Source: Methylorubrum rhodinum
Lineage (GTDB): Bacteria; Pseudomonadota; Alphaproteobacteria; Rhizobiales; Beijerinckiaceae
Length of the DNA stretch: 64,000 nt
Assembly: GCF_014199935.1 (NCBI RefSeq)
Contig: NZ_JACHOP010000002.1
Location: 186,001 to 250,000, forward strand
Reading direction: 5' to 3'
Part shown: positions 51,696 to 60,253 of the stretch, piece after piece
Position numbering within the stretch: position 1 is the first letter of the stretch
Layout of the letters: every line of letters begins with the position of its first letter
The notes under the pieces: generated by a model
Seen by the model: only the letters and a program-made list of their open reading frames with translations
What the model was told of the DNA's origin: nothing
Databases searched by the model: none
Made by a program: the position numbers and the translations under genes

Positions 51696-52577
51696 ATGAT
51701 GGGCCGGCAACGCCTCGCCTGCGCCTTGCTCCCCGCCTTCGTGCTGCTGGCCGGCTGCTCCGGGTCCGAGCGCAACCGCGCGGAGGGTCCTCCGCCGGCC
51801 GCACCCTTCGCCGAGGTCGCCCGGCAGGATGCCAGGGCGCAGGTGAACGGCCCCAAACTCGCCTATCGCCACGACCTCACCGTCGCGCTGGCGCCCGAGC
51901 GCGTCGCGCCCCATTTCGCGGCGGCGCGCGACCGCTGCCTCACCGATGCGGCCCTGACCTGCACGCTGCTGCAATCCTCGATCCGCGGCGGCAGCGGCAC
52001 GAGCCAGCCGCAGGCGATGGTGCAGGTACGCTTAGCCCACGCCTCGGTCGCCGCCTTCGTCGCCGCCGCCACCGCGCCGTTGCCGGGGGAGAGTGCGGAC
52101 GAGGTCGTGTTGCAGGATCAGGCGACCCGCGCCGAGGACCTGACCCGGGCGCTCGCCGACACCGTGCGGCGCCTCGCCCAGCTCAACGATTACCGCACCC
52201 GCCTCACGGCCCTGTCAGAGAAATCCGACAACCGCGCCGAAGACCTCATCAAGATCGCGAGCGAACTGGCGCAGGTCCAGAGCCAGATCGAGGAGGTGGA
52301 CGGCGAGCGCCGCGGCCTCGACGAGCGCGTGGACACCGAGATCGTCACGGTCAATTACCGCGCCACGCGGGCGCAGGCCGGCGCCTTGGCGCCGGTGCAG
52401 GCGGTGTGGGCGCGCAGCGGCCCGATCCTCGGCGAGAGCGCGGCCTCGGCCCTGCGCTTCGCCGTTGCCAGCTTGCCCTGGCTGCCGGTCGCCCTCGTGG
52501 CTCTGCTGCTCCTGCGCTTGGTCTGGCGCTTCCGGCGCCGGCGGCGGCGCCCGGCCCGCCTGCGCATCGAGCCGTGA
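51696..52577 (+). CDS. DUF4349 lipoprotein
   Basis: 293 residues. Signal peptide ACALLPAFVLLAGC gives a lipobox (LAGC). The DUF4349 body includes TRALADTVRRLAQLNDYR, a coiled-coil-like helix (residues about 150-225), and a C-terminal membrane helix (WLPVALVALLLLRLV) with a basic tail. The family is found in membrane protein clusters; its link to cobalamin is unclear. The start is ATG 51696 to keep the signal peptide at the N-terminus; a frame also opens at 51651 overlapping the cobW stop. Confidence 0.8.
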   Translation: MMGRQRLACALLPAFVLLAGCSGSERNRAEGPPPAAPFAEVARQDARAQVNGPKLAYRHDLTVALAPERVAPHFAAARDRCLTDAALTCTLLQSSIRGGSGTSQPQAMVQVRLAHASVAAFVAAATAPLPGESADEVVLQDQATRAEDLTRALADTVRRLAQLNDYRTRLTALSEKSDNRAEDLIKIASELAQVQSQIEEVDGERRGLDERVDTEIVTVNYRATRAQAGALAPVQAVWARSGPILGESAASALRFAVASLPWLPVALVALLLLRLVWRFRRRRRRPARLRIEP

Positions 52578-52590
52578 GGGTGCGCGCGCC

Positions 52591-55500
52591 ATGCACCTGA
52601 TCCGCATCGACACGGTTTCCCTCGACGAGGGCGAGGCGGCGATCGATCTCGGCCAGACCCCCGGCGAGATCGTTTTCTTGTCGTTCACCGATACGGATCT
52701 CGCGGCGATCGCGCGGGCCCATGCCTCGGAGCCCGCCCTGCCGTCGCTGCGGCTCGCCAAGATGGCGCAGCTGCGCCATCCGATGTCGGTCGATCTCTAC
52801 GTCGAGGCCGTGATCGCGCGGGCGAAGGTCTGCGTCATCCGCTGCCTCGGCGGGCTCGATTACTGGCGCTACGGCATCGAGCGCGCGAGCGCCGCCGCCC
52901 GCGCCCACGGGGTGCGCCTCGCGGTGCTGCCCGGCGACGACAGGCCCGATTCGCGCCTCGACGCGTTCTCGACCCTGCCGCCGGAGACCTGCGCCACCCT
53001 CGACGCGTATTTCCGCGCGGGCGGGCCGGACAATCTCAAGAATCTGCTGCGCCGCCTCGCCGTGGAGGCCGGCCATGCGCTGGCGCCCGAGCCGCCGCTC
53101 GCGTTGCCGCGGGGTTTCGCGTGGTGCGCGGGCTGCGGACCGGTCCCGGTCGAGCGGGCCGTGGCGGCCGCCGGGCCGGGGCCGCTGGCGCTGCTCCTCG
53201 TCTACCGCTCCGCCGTGCTCTCGGGCGAGACCGCCCCGGCCCTCCAACTTGCCGCAGCCTTGCGCGAGCGCGGGATCGGCTGCCTGACGCTTGCCGTGTC
53301 GAGCCTCAAGGACCCGGGGGCGGTCGCCGTCCTGCGCGAAGCGCTCGCCGCCTGCCGGCCCGACATCGTGCTCGCGGCCACCGCCTTCTCGGCCCGCGAC
53401 GATGCCGGCTTCGTCCTCGACGCCGCCGATTGCCCGGTGCTCCAGGCCTACACGGTCGGCGCCCCGCGCGCCGCCTGGGCCGCCTCGGGCCGCGGTATGA
53501 ACGCCTCCGACCTCGCCATGCAGGTGGCGCTGCCGGAGTTCGACGGGCGGCTCTCGGGTTTCCCGGTGTCGTTCAAGGAGGAGGGAGAGGCGGTCGAGGG
53601 GTTTTCCGAGCGCCGTGCCGTGCCGGACGCGGCCGGGATCGCCGCGCTCGCCGACCGCGCCGCCGCCTGGATTTTTTTGCGCCGCACGCCGCGAGCCGAG
53701 CGGCGGCTCGCAATGGTGCTGTCCGATTATCCTGCGCGCGGGGGACGGGTTGGCTACGCGGTCGGCCTCGACACGCCGGAGAGCGCACGCGCCATCGCGG
53801 CCGATCTCGCGGCGGCGGGATTCTCGGTGGGTGACCTGCCGGAGGCCGGGGCGCTGATGACGGCCCTGACCGAGGGCGAGGCGGGTTTTTGCGTGCCGCT
53901 CGCCGAATACGCGGCGTGGTTCTCGGGGTTGCCGGAGGAACGGCAGGCGGAACTGACCGAGCGCTGGGGCGCGCCGGAGGCCGATCCGCATTGCCGCGAC
54001 GGTGCATTCCGGTTCCGGATGTCGCGCGCGGCTGCCCTTGCCACCCCCTCTCCCCGCACGCGGGGAGAGGGTCGCGGCGACCTTGTCGTCGTCGCGACAA
54101 GCGGTAGCGGGGGTGAGGGGCCTTCGACGAAAGTGGCTTCCCCGCCGAGGCCCCCTCACCATCGGCTGCCGCCTCGCTTCGGCGACGACAAGGTCGCCGA
54201 AGCCCTCTCCCCGCACGCGGGGAGAGGGGATGCGCGTGACAGGTCGCGCCGAGACGGCGGCTTGGCCCTCTTCCTTCAACCCGACCGCGGCCGCGCGGCC
54301 GACCGCAAGGCCGGCTACCACGATCCCGACGAGCCGCCGACGCACGCCTATCTCGCCTTCTACCTCGGCCTGCGCAAAAATTTCGACGCGCTGATCCATC
54401 TCGGCACCCACGGCACCACCGAGTGGCTGCCGGGCAAGGCGGTCGCGCTGTCTCCGACCTGCTGGCCGGCGCTGAGCGTCGGCGCGCTGCCCGTGGTCTA
54501 TCCCTTCATCGTCGACGATCCGGGCGAGGCCGCCCCCTTGAAGCGCCGCCTCGGTGGCGTCGCGCTCGGGCATCTCACCCCCACCGTCGAGGCCGCCGGG
54601 CTGACGCCGGAGGCCGCGGCGCTCCGCGAACTGGTCGAAGAATATTCGGCCGCGAGCGTCCTCGATCCGCGTCGCGCGGGCCTGATCGCCAGCGCGATCC
54701 TCGACGAGGCCGCCTCCGCCGGGTTGCTCGCGGGCGCGGGCATCGCGGCCGACACGCCGATGGCCGACGCCCTGACCGCACTCGACGCGCATCTGTGCGA
54801 CCTCGGCGAGACGCCGATGCGCGACGGCCTGCACGTGTTCGGCCGCGCGGCCGAAGACGCCTCCGAAGCGGTGCGGGCCTCGGCCGAAGCCGAGCGCGCG
54901 GCGCTTGTCGCGGCGCTCGACGGCCGCTTCGTCGCGCCGGGCCCCGCCGGCTCCCCCTCGCGCGGGCGCGCCGACGTGCTACCGACGGGGCGCAACCTCA
55001 CGACGCTGGATCCCCGCGCGCTGCCGACCCGCGCGGCGACGATGCTCGGCGCCAAGGCGGCCGACGCCGTGGTGCGCCGCTACCTGCAGGACGAGGGCGA
55101 GTATCCCGCCCGCATCGTCATGGATCTCTGGGCCTCGCCGACGCTGCGCACCGGCGGCGAGGACGTGGCGCACGCCCTCAGCCTGATGGGCGTCCGCCCG
55201 GTCTGGGACCACGCCTCGACCCGCGTCACCGGCTTCGAGGTGCTGCCGCTGGCCCTGCTCGACCGGCCGCGCATCGACGTGACCTGCCGCGTCTCCGGCG
55301 CGTTCCGCGACACGTTTCCCGAAACCCTGGCGCTCCTCGACCGCGCCGCCCGCGCGGTGGCCGCCCGCGAGGAGGAGGACGAGGACAATCCGCTGGCCGC
55401 CGCCCGCCGCCGGGGCGAATCCGCCGCCCGCATCTACGGCGCGGCGCCGGGCCGCTACGGCGCGGGCGCGGCCGAGCAGGCGCTCGACGGGGCCTGGGAA

Positions 55501-56106
55501 GCGCGGGCCGATCTCGGCGCGGCCTATCTCGCCACCACCACCCATGCCTACGGCGATGCGGAAGGCGAAGACGCGAACTTCGCCGCCCGCGTCGCGGCGG
55601 CGGACGCCTACGTCCACGCCTTCGACGTGGCCGAGCGCGACCTTCTGGACGGGGACGCCGCCGCCGACGCCATGGGCGGTTTTTTTGCCGCGGCCGCCGC
55701 CGACGGACATACGCCCGCCCTCTACAGCCTCGACGTCTCGAACCCCGAGGCGCCGCGCACCCGCACCGCCCGCGAGGACGTGGCCCGGCTGATCCGGGGC
55801 CGGCTCGGCAACCCGCGCTGGATCGCGGCGCAGCTCCGCCACGGCTATCGCGGCGCCCAGGAATTCGCCCAAGGGATCGACGCCGTGTTCGTGCTCGCCG
55901 CGGCGACCGACGCGGTCGCGAGCGCCGACCTCGACCGGCTCTACGGCGCCTGGATCGCCGATTCTGAGACCTTCGAAGCCCTGCGCGCCGCCAACCCCGA
56001 GGCGACCCGCGCCATCCTCGAACGCTTCGAGGATTTGCGCGCCCGCAACCTCTGGCACAGCCGCCGCAACGCGGCGCCGGCCGACGAACTGATGGCCGCC
56101 GAATGA
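52591..56106 (+). CDS. cobN: Cobaltochelatase subunit CobN, with in-frame repeat insertion
   Basis: 1171 residues of the large subunit that inserts Co2+ into hydrogenobyrinic acid a,c-diamide with CobS and CobT (not in this window). Family segments are present: HPMSVDLYVEAVIARAKVCV, the GYHDPDEPPTHAYLAFYLGL and LIHLGTHGTTEWLPGKAVAL region, and C-terminal RYGAGAAEQALDGAW. Codons 486-546 (54046-54228) are encoded by a palindromic repeat and yield a Pro/Arg/Gly-rich segment unlike the rest, just before the region that in other CobNs contains the FGNVFVGIQP motif. Reading frame is kept, so the protein may still work. ATG 52591 follows the DUF4349 gene by 13 bases. Confidence 0.93.
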   Translation: MHLIRIDTVSLDEGEAAIDLGQTPGEIVFLSFTDTDLAAIARAHASEPALPSLRLAKMAQLRHPMSVDLYVEAVIARAKVCVIRCLGGLDYWRYGIERASAAARAHGVRLAVLPGDDRPDSRLDAFSTLPPETCATLDAYFRAGGPDNLKNLLRRLAVEAGHALAPEPPLALPRGFAWCAGCGPVPVERAVAAAGPGPLALLLVYRSAVLSGETAPALQLAAALRERGIGCLTLAVSSLKDPGAVAVLREALAACRPDIVLAATAFSARDDAGFVLDAADCPVLQAYTVGAPRAAWAASGRGMNASDLAMQVALPEFDGRLSGFPVSFKEEGEAVEGFSERRAVPDAAGIAALADRAAAWIFLRRTPRAERRLAMVLSDYPARGGRVGYAVGLDTPESARAIAADLAAAGFSVGDLPEAGALMTALTEGEAGFCVPLAEYAAWFSGLPEERQAELTERWGAPEADPHCRDGAFRFRMSRAAALATPSPRTRGEGRGDLVVVATSGSGGEGPSTKVASPPRPPHHRLPPRFGDDKVAEALSPHAGRGDARDRSRRDGGLALFLQPDRGRAADRKAGYHDPDEPPTHAYLAFYLGLRKNFDALIHLGTHGTTEWLPGKAVALSPTCWPALSVGALPVVYPFIVDDPGEAAPLKRRLGGVALGHLTPTVEAAGLTPEAAALRELVEEYSAASVLDPRRAGLIASAILDEAASAGLLAGAGIAADTPMADALTALDAHLCDLGETPMRDGLHVFGRAAEDASEAVRASAEAERAALVAALDGRFVAPGPAGSPSRGRADVLPTGRNLTTLDPRALPTRAATMLGAKAADAVVRRYLQDEGEYPARIVMDLWASPTLRTGGEDVAHALSLMGVRPVWDHASTRVTGFEVLPLALLDRPRIDVTCRVSGAFRDTFPETLALLDRAARAVAAREEEDEDNPLAAARRRGESAARIYGAAPGRYGAGAAEQALDGAWEARADLGAAYLATTTHAYGDAEGEDANFAARVAAADAYVHAFDVAERDLLDGDAAADAMGGFFAAAAADGHTPALYSLDVSNPEAPRTRTAREDVARLIRGRLGNPRWIAAQLRHGYRGAQEFAQGIDAVFVLAAATDAVASADLDRLYGAWIADSETFEALRAANPEATRAILERFEDLRARNLWHSRRNAAPADELMAAE
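54046..54228. repeat. Palindromic repeat E, in frame inside cobN
   Basis: 183 bp (exactly 61 codons) with terminal hairpins CCCTCTCCCCGC-AC-GCGGGGAGAGGG at both ends (54046-54071 and 54203-54228), inner 16-bp perfect arms GGCGACCTTGTCGTCG (54076-54091) and CGACGACAAGGTCGCC (54183-54198). The inner TGAGG/CCCTCACC and GCCGCCTCGCTTCGG portions match repeat D at 34693-34895. It has no stop codon in the cobN frame. Confidence 0.9.
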
Positions 56107-57386
56107 GCGCCCGCCGCCCGCTGCCCGAGGGCGCCCGCCGCGGCTGGTGCCCGTCGCTCGCCCGGCCGATGCCGACCGGCGACGGCCTGCTCGCCCGCGT
56201 CCACCCGCCGCTCGGGCGCCTCACCCCCGACCAGATGCGGGCGGTGGCCGAGGGCGCGCGGACCCACGGCAACGGCCATATCGACGTGACGGCCCGCGGC
56301 AACCTCCAGATCCGCGGCGTCAGCGAGGCCAGCGCCCCGCGCCTCGCCTGCGCGCTGGCGCAAGCCGGCCTCGGCGACACCCGCGACGACGGCGGCCCGC
56401 AGCGCCTGACGCTGACTGCGCCGCTCGCCGGTCTCGAAAGTGAGAACATCGACGTGCCGGCGCTCGCCCGTGCGGTCGAGGCGGCGGGCCTCGCCGTGCC
56501 GGGGTTGCCGCCCAAGACGCTTGTGGCGGTCGACGGCGGCGGCGCCTTCGGCCTCGGGCCCGTCGAGGCCGATTTTTTCCTGTTCGCCACGGGCCGGGCC
56601 CAGGTCGCCTTCGGTCTCGCAACGGCGGACGGGCCTCTGCGCTGCGGCCTGCTGCCGGAACTCGGCGCCGCCGGGGCGCTCGGCCTCGCGCTCGCGGCCT
56701 TCGCCGGAACGGGCAAGCGCCGGATGCGCGACCTCGATCCGTCCGAGCGCGCCCTCGTCGCGGCAGCGGCCGGCTTCCATCCGCTCGCACCGACGCCGCT
56801 CGCCCCCGCGCCGTCACCCGCCGCGCCGGGGCTCTCGCCCCTGCCCGAGGGCCGCGCCGCGATTCTGGTCCAGGCGCCGTTCGGGCGCTGCACCGCGGAT
56901 CGGCTGGAGCGGGTCGCGGCGCTGGCCGGGCCGGAGGGCGCGCGCCTCAGCCCGGAACGCGGCCTCGCCCTCGTTGCGCCCGCGGGCGACACCGTCGCCC
57001 TCCAGGCGGCGCTGTCCGAGGCCGGCTTCATCGTCAGCCCCGACGATCCCCGCCGCGCGGTCTTCGCCTGCCCCGGCGCGCCGGCCTGCCGCTCCGGCAC
57101 CACGCCGGTGCCGGACCACGCCGCCCGGCTGGCCGAGGCGCTGGCGCCGCTCGCCGGCCTCGTGACCGCGCATGTCTCGGGCTGCCACAAGGGCTGCGCC
57201 CATCCGGGCCCCGCCGACCTGACGCTGGTGGCCCGCGAGGGCGCCTACGATGTGGTCCCTCGCGGCGAGCCCGGCGGTGAGCCGGCCACGCGTCTCGCTT
57301 TCGAGGCGGCGCTGGACCGGATAAGGAAGGCCGCCGCGGCCGGTCGCCCGGCGCTGGATTCGGTTTTTGGAAACGACCTGAGATGA
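56103..57386 (+). CDS. cobG: Precorrin-3B synthase
   Basis: 427 residues. CobG is a sulfite-reductase-like Fe-S/haem protein that hydroxylates and contracts precorrin-3A in the aerobic pathway. The Fe4S4 Cys appear in CPGAPACRSGT and HVSGCHKGCAHPGPADLTL near the C-terminus. N-terminal RGNLQIRGV and GDGLLARVHPPLG fit the half-repeat. ATGA overlap with cobN and coupling to cobH. Confidence 0.93.
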   Translation: MSARRPLPEGARRGWCPSLARPMPTGDGLLARVHPPLGRLTPDQMRAVAEGARTHGNGHIDVTARGNLQIRGVSEASAPRLACALAQAGLGDTRDDGGPQRLTLTAPLAGLESENIDVPALARAVEAAGLAVPGLPPKTLVAVDGGGAFGLGPVEADFFLFATGRAQVAFGLATADGPLRCGLLPELGAAGALGLALAAFAGTGKRRMRDLDPSERALVAAAAGFHPLAPTPLAPAPSPAAPGLSPLPEGRAAILVQAPFGRCTADRLERVAALAGPEGARLSPERGLALVAPAGDTVALQAALSEAGFIVSPDDPRRAVFACPGAPACRSGTTPVPDHAARLAEALAPLAGLVTAHVSGCHKGCAHPGPADLTLVAREGAYDVVPRGEPGGEPATRLAFEAALDRIRKAAAAGRPALDSVFGNDLR

Positions 57387-58015
57387 GTGCCCGGCACGAC
57401 TACATCCGCGACGGCGGCGCGATCTACGCCCGCTCCTTCGCGATGATCCGCGCCGAATCCGACCTCGCGCGCTGGTCGGGCGCGGCCGAGCGCGTCGTCG
57501 TGCGGATGATCCACGCCTGCGGCATGACCGACCTGCCCAAGGACGTCGAGATGTCCGAAAACTTCGCCGAGGCCGGCGAGGCGGCGCTGAAGGCCGGCGC
57601 GCCGATCCTGTGCGATGTCCGCATGGTCGCCGACGGCGTCACCCGCACGCGGCTGCCGGCCAAGAACGAAGTCGTCTGCACGCTGGGCGATCCCCGCGTG
57701 CCGGGCTTGGCGGAAAAACTCGGCACCACCCGTTCGGCCGCCGCGATGGAATTGTGGCGCGAGCATCTGCCCGGCAGCGTGGTGGCCGTCGGCAACGCGC
57801 CGACCGCCCTGTTTCGCCTGCTCGAACTCTTGGACGAGGGCGTCGCGCCGCCCGCGGCCGTCATCGGCATTCCCGTAGGCTTCGTCGGCGCGGCGGAATC
57901 CAAGGAAGCGCTGGCGCGGGACGGGCGGGTGCCCTTCGTCGTGGTCCATGGCCGCCGCGGCGGCAGCGCCATGACGGCGGCGGCGGTCAACGCGCTCGCC
58001 AACGAGGTCGAGTGA
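57383..58015 (+). CDS. cobH: Precorrin-8X methylmutase
   Basis: 210 residues. The catalytic His lies in RMIHACGMTDLP (near residue 44); family motif IGIPVGFVGAAESKEAL follows. It moves a methyl group from C-11 to C-12 to give hydrogenobyrinate. ATGA overlap with cobG; the stop shares one base with the cobI ATG. Confidence 0.95.
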   Translation: MSARHDYIRDGGAIYARSFAMIRAESDLARWSGAAERVVVRMIHACGMTDLPKDVEMSENFAEAGEAALKAGAPILCDVRMVADGVTRTRLPAKNEVVCTLGDPRVPGLAEKLGTTRSAAAMELWREHLPGSVVAVGNAPTALFRLLELLDEGVAPPAAVIGIPVGFVGAAESKEALARDGRVPFVVVHGRRGGSAMTAAAVNALANEVE

Positions 58016-58809
58016 TGGAGGGCAGCGTGCGCGTGGACGCCCCGGCCGACCCGGACGGCGCGGGCGAGGCCGTCGTCAGCCAAAAAACCGGCACGCTCTA
58101 CGGCGTCGGCATGGGGCCGGGCGATCCCGATTACCTCACCGTCAAGGCGATGCGCGTGTTGGAGCGGGCGCCAGTGCTCGTCCATTTCTGCAAGCGGGGC
58201 AAGCGCGGCAATGCCCGCACCATCGCCGACGCGGTGATGCGCGACCCCGCCCGCGAGTTTCCGCTGGCTTATCCCTACACCACCGAGCTGCCGCCCGATC
58301 ACCCGGACTACGTTGCCGCACTCGCGGGCTTCTACGACGAGGCCTCCGACCGGCTCGCCGACCATCTCGGCGCCGGCCGGGATGTCGCGATCCTGTCGGA
58401 GGGCGATCCGTTCTTCTACGGCTCGTTCATGCATCTGTGGCGGCGGCTGAAGGACCGCTTCCCCGTCGAGGTGATCCCCGGCGTCACCGGCATGTCGGGC
58501 TGCTGGACGCGCGCCGGCACGCCGATCACCTGGGGCGACGACGTGCTCACCATCCTGCCCGCGACCCTGCCGCGGGCGGCCCTCGTCGAGCGCCTGAAGG
58601 GCACGGATGCCGCCGTCATCATGAAGCTCGGCCGCCACCTGCCGAAGGTACGCGGCGTGCTCGCCGAGACCGGCTTTCTCGACCGCGCAGTCTATGTCGA
58701 GCGCGGCACCATGGCGGGCGAGCGGGTGATCCCGCTGGCGCAGAAGCCCGACGATTCCGCCCCCTATTTCTCGATGGTGCTGGTGCCCGGCGAAGGCCGC
58801 CGGCCGTGA
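58015..58809 (+). CDS. cobI: Precorrin-2 C20-methyltransferase
   Basis: 264 residues of the SAM-dependent tetrapyrrole methylase family. GVGMGPGDPDYLT is the SAM-binding N-terminal loop, with SEGDPFFYGSFMHLW and VIPGVTGMSGCW diagnostic of the C20 enzyme. The N-terminal 20 residues (MEGSVRVDAPADP) are an extension. Start ATG at 58015 shares its A with the cobH stop. Confidence 0.93.
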   Translation: MEGSVRVDAPADPDGAGEAVVSQKTGTLYGVGMGPGDPDYLTVKAMRVLERAPVLVHFCKRGKRGNARTIADAVMRDPAREFPLAYPYTTELPPDHPDYVAALAGFYDEASDRLADHLGAGRDVAILSEGDPFFYGSFMHLWRRLKDRFPVEVIPGVTGMSGCWTRAGTPITWGDDVLTILPATLPRAALVERLKGTDAAVIMKLGRHLPKVRGVLAETGFLDRAVYVERGTMAGERVIPLAQKPDDSAPYFSMVLVPGEGRRP

Positions 58810-59579
58810 ATCGGACAGATTCCGGGGGAAGCGTCACGGTCGTCGGCCTCGGCCCCGGCGACCCGCGCCTGCTGACCGAATCCGCCCGCGCCGCGTTGGA
58901 CGCCGCGCAGGACCTGATCGGCTACCACCCCTACGTCGCCCGCGTGCCCGAGCGCGACGGGCTGGTCCGCCATTCCACCGACAACCGGGTCGAGCTCGAC
59001 CGCGCCCGCCACGCCCTCGAACTCGCGATGTCCGGCCGGCACGTCGCGGTGGTGTCGGGGGGCGATCCCGGCGTGTTCGCCATGGCGGCGGCTCTCTTCG
59101 AGGCCGTCGAACACGGTCCGCTTGAGTGGCGCGCCCTCGACATCCGGGTCGAGCCCGGCATCACCGCCATGCTCGCCGCCGCCGCCCGGCTCGGCGCGCC
59201 GCTCGGGGGCGATTTCTGCGCGCTCTCGCTCTCGGACAACCTCAAACCCTGGGAGGTCGTGACCGCGCGGCTGGAGGCGGTGTTTCGCGCCGGCTTCGCG
59301 GTCGCCCTCTACAACCCGATTTCGTCCGCGCGGCCGTGGCAGCTCGGGCGCGCATTGGCGCTCGCCGCCGAGATCCTGCCCGCCACCACCCCGGTCATCT
59401 TCGCCCGCGCCGTGACCCGGCCCGACGAATCGGTGCGCGTCCTGACGCTGGCGGAAGCCCGCACCGCGCCCGCCGACATGGCGACGATGATTTTGATTGG
59501 GACTTCGACGACGCGGCTGATCGAGCGGGAGGGTGGGGTGCCGTTCGTCTACACGCCGCGCAGCGTGGCCGGGGCCTGA
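58806..59579 (+). CDS. cobJ: Precorrin-3B C17-methyltransferase
   Basis: 257 residues. VTVVGLGPGDPRLLT is the SAM loop; GYHPYVARVP, SGGDPGVFAMA and VALYNPISSARPWQLG are typical of CobJ, which contracts the ring after CobG. Start is GTG 58806, overlapping the cobI stop (GTGA). It is the last gene of the riboswitch-headed cluster; cobK, cobL and cobM are not found in the window. Confidence 0.93.
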   Translation: MNRTDSGGSVTVVGLGPGDPRLLTESARAALDAAQDLIGYHPYVARVPERDGLVRHSTDNRVELDRARHALELAMSGRHVAVVSGGDPGVFAMAAALFEAVEHGPLEWRALDIRVEPGITAMLAAAARLGAPLGGDFCALSLSDNLKPWEVVTARLEAVFRAGFAVALYNPISSARPWQLGRALALAAEILPATTPVIFARAVTRPDESVRVLTLAEARTAPADMATMILIGTSTTRLIEREGGVPFVYTPRSVAGA

Positions 59580-59618
59580 CCTTCGGCCCGTTCGATCCGT
59601 CCTGATTCCAATCAAAAC

Positions 59619-59731
59619 CCCTCATCCAGAGGTGCGAAGCGTAGCGAAGCCCCGAAGGAGGGCCCCAGGTCGCGCTCGATCCGCTGGAACCCTCCTTCGA
59701 GGCCGCCGACGCGGCACCTCAAGGATGAGGG
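59619..59731. repeat. Palindromic repeat F (different family)
   Basis: About 113 bp after cobJ. Outer arms CTCATCCAGAGGTGC (59621-59635) and GCACCTCAAGGATGAG (59714-59729) pair with one extra base; inner arms CGAAGGAGGG (59653-59662) and CCCTCCTTCG (59690-59699) pair perfectly. No match to elements A-E is evident. Confidence 0.7.
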
Positions 59732-59791
59732 TGAGGGTTGGACGAACGACCACAGCCTCGGGCATATTTCCCTTCGATAGGAATTTTAGCG

Positions 59792-59820
59792 TTGACAGCG
59801 CGACGCTCCTGAGCTAGAGA
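59792..59820 (+). promoter_or_regulatory. Sigma-70-type promoter of the GTA cluster
   Basis: TTGACA at 59792-59797, a 17-base spacer, then TAGAGA at 59815-59820. It lies 38 bases upstream of the first GTA gene ATG and downstream of a stretch of low GC content, so transcription would start near 59827. Confidence 0.55.
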
Positions 59821-59857
59821 TATCCCACGCTCAAGAAGTGTGGATGGAGACCCCGCG

Positions 59858-60253
59858 ATGTCGCGACGCTCCGAACCGCAACATGAGCCCGCGGCCGAGC
59901 CGCCTCCCAGCCCCAAGCCACGAAAGAAACCGGCTCCGACCGCCAAGCGGCTGCGGGCGCGGTTTCTGTCCCATGTGGAACGCCAGATCGACCGGTTCGA
60001 TGCCGCCCTCGATGCCGAGGTGACGCCGACGGGGTTCGACTCGGCCAAGGTGCTGCGGGACCTGCGCGGGCTCAAGACCCTGCTCGACGAATTGCGGATG
60101 GAGGAGGCGACCGGTCATGGAGCGGGCGGTCCTCTCCTCGACCTCGTGGCGATCCGCGCGGACATCGCGCGCCGCTATGCGGCGTTCGAGGCTGCGGAAC
60201 CGGACGACGACGTTCCTGGCCACTTTGCCACCGACGTATCTGAAGGCGCTTGA
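59858..60253 (+). CDS. First gene of the GTA cluster, small terminase-like/unknown
   Basis: 131 residues, basic N-terminus (KPRKKPAPTAKRLRARF), then a helical segment FLSHVERQIDRFDAALDAEV and SAKVLRDLRGLKTLLDELRM. By position it corresponds to orfg1 of RcGTA-like clusters, the putative small terminase subunit. ATG 59858 is chosen because GGAGA (59846-59850) is spaced seven bases from it; a GTG at 59840 is an alternative. It overlaps the terminase gene by 137 bases if that starts at 60117. Confidence 0.6.
   Translation: MSRRSEPQHEPAAEPPPSPKPRKKPAPTAKRLRARFLSHVERQIDRFDAALDAEVTPTGFDSAKVLRDLRGLKTLLDELRMEEATGHGAGGPLLDLVAIRADIARRYAAFEAAEPDDDVPGHFATDVSEGA

Noticed and set aside
59619-59731. Repeat F as a CRISPR or tRNA
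   Set aside because: Only one paired element without direct repeats or spacers, and no cloverleaf arrangement.
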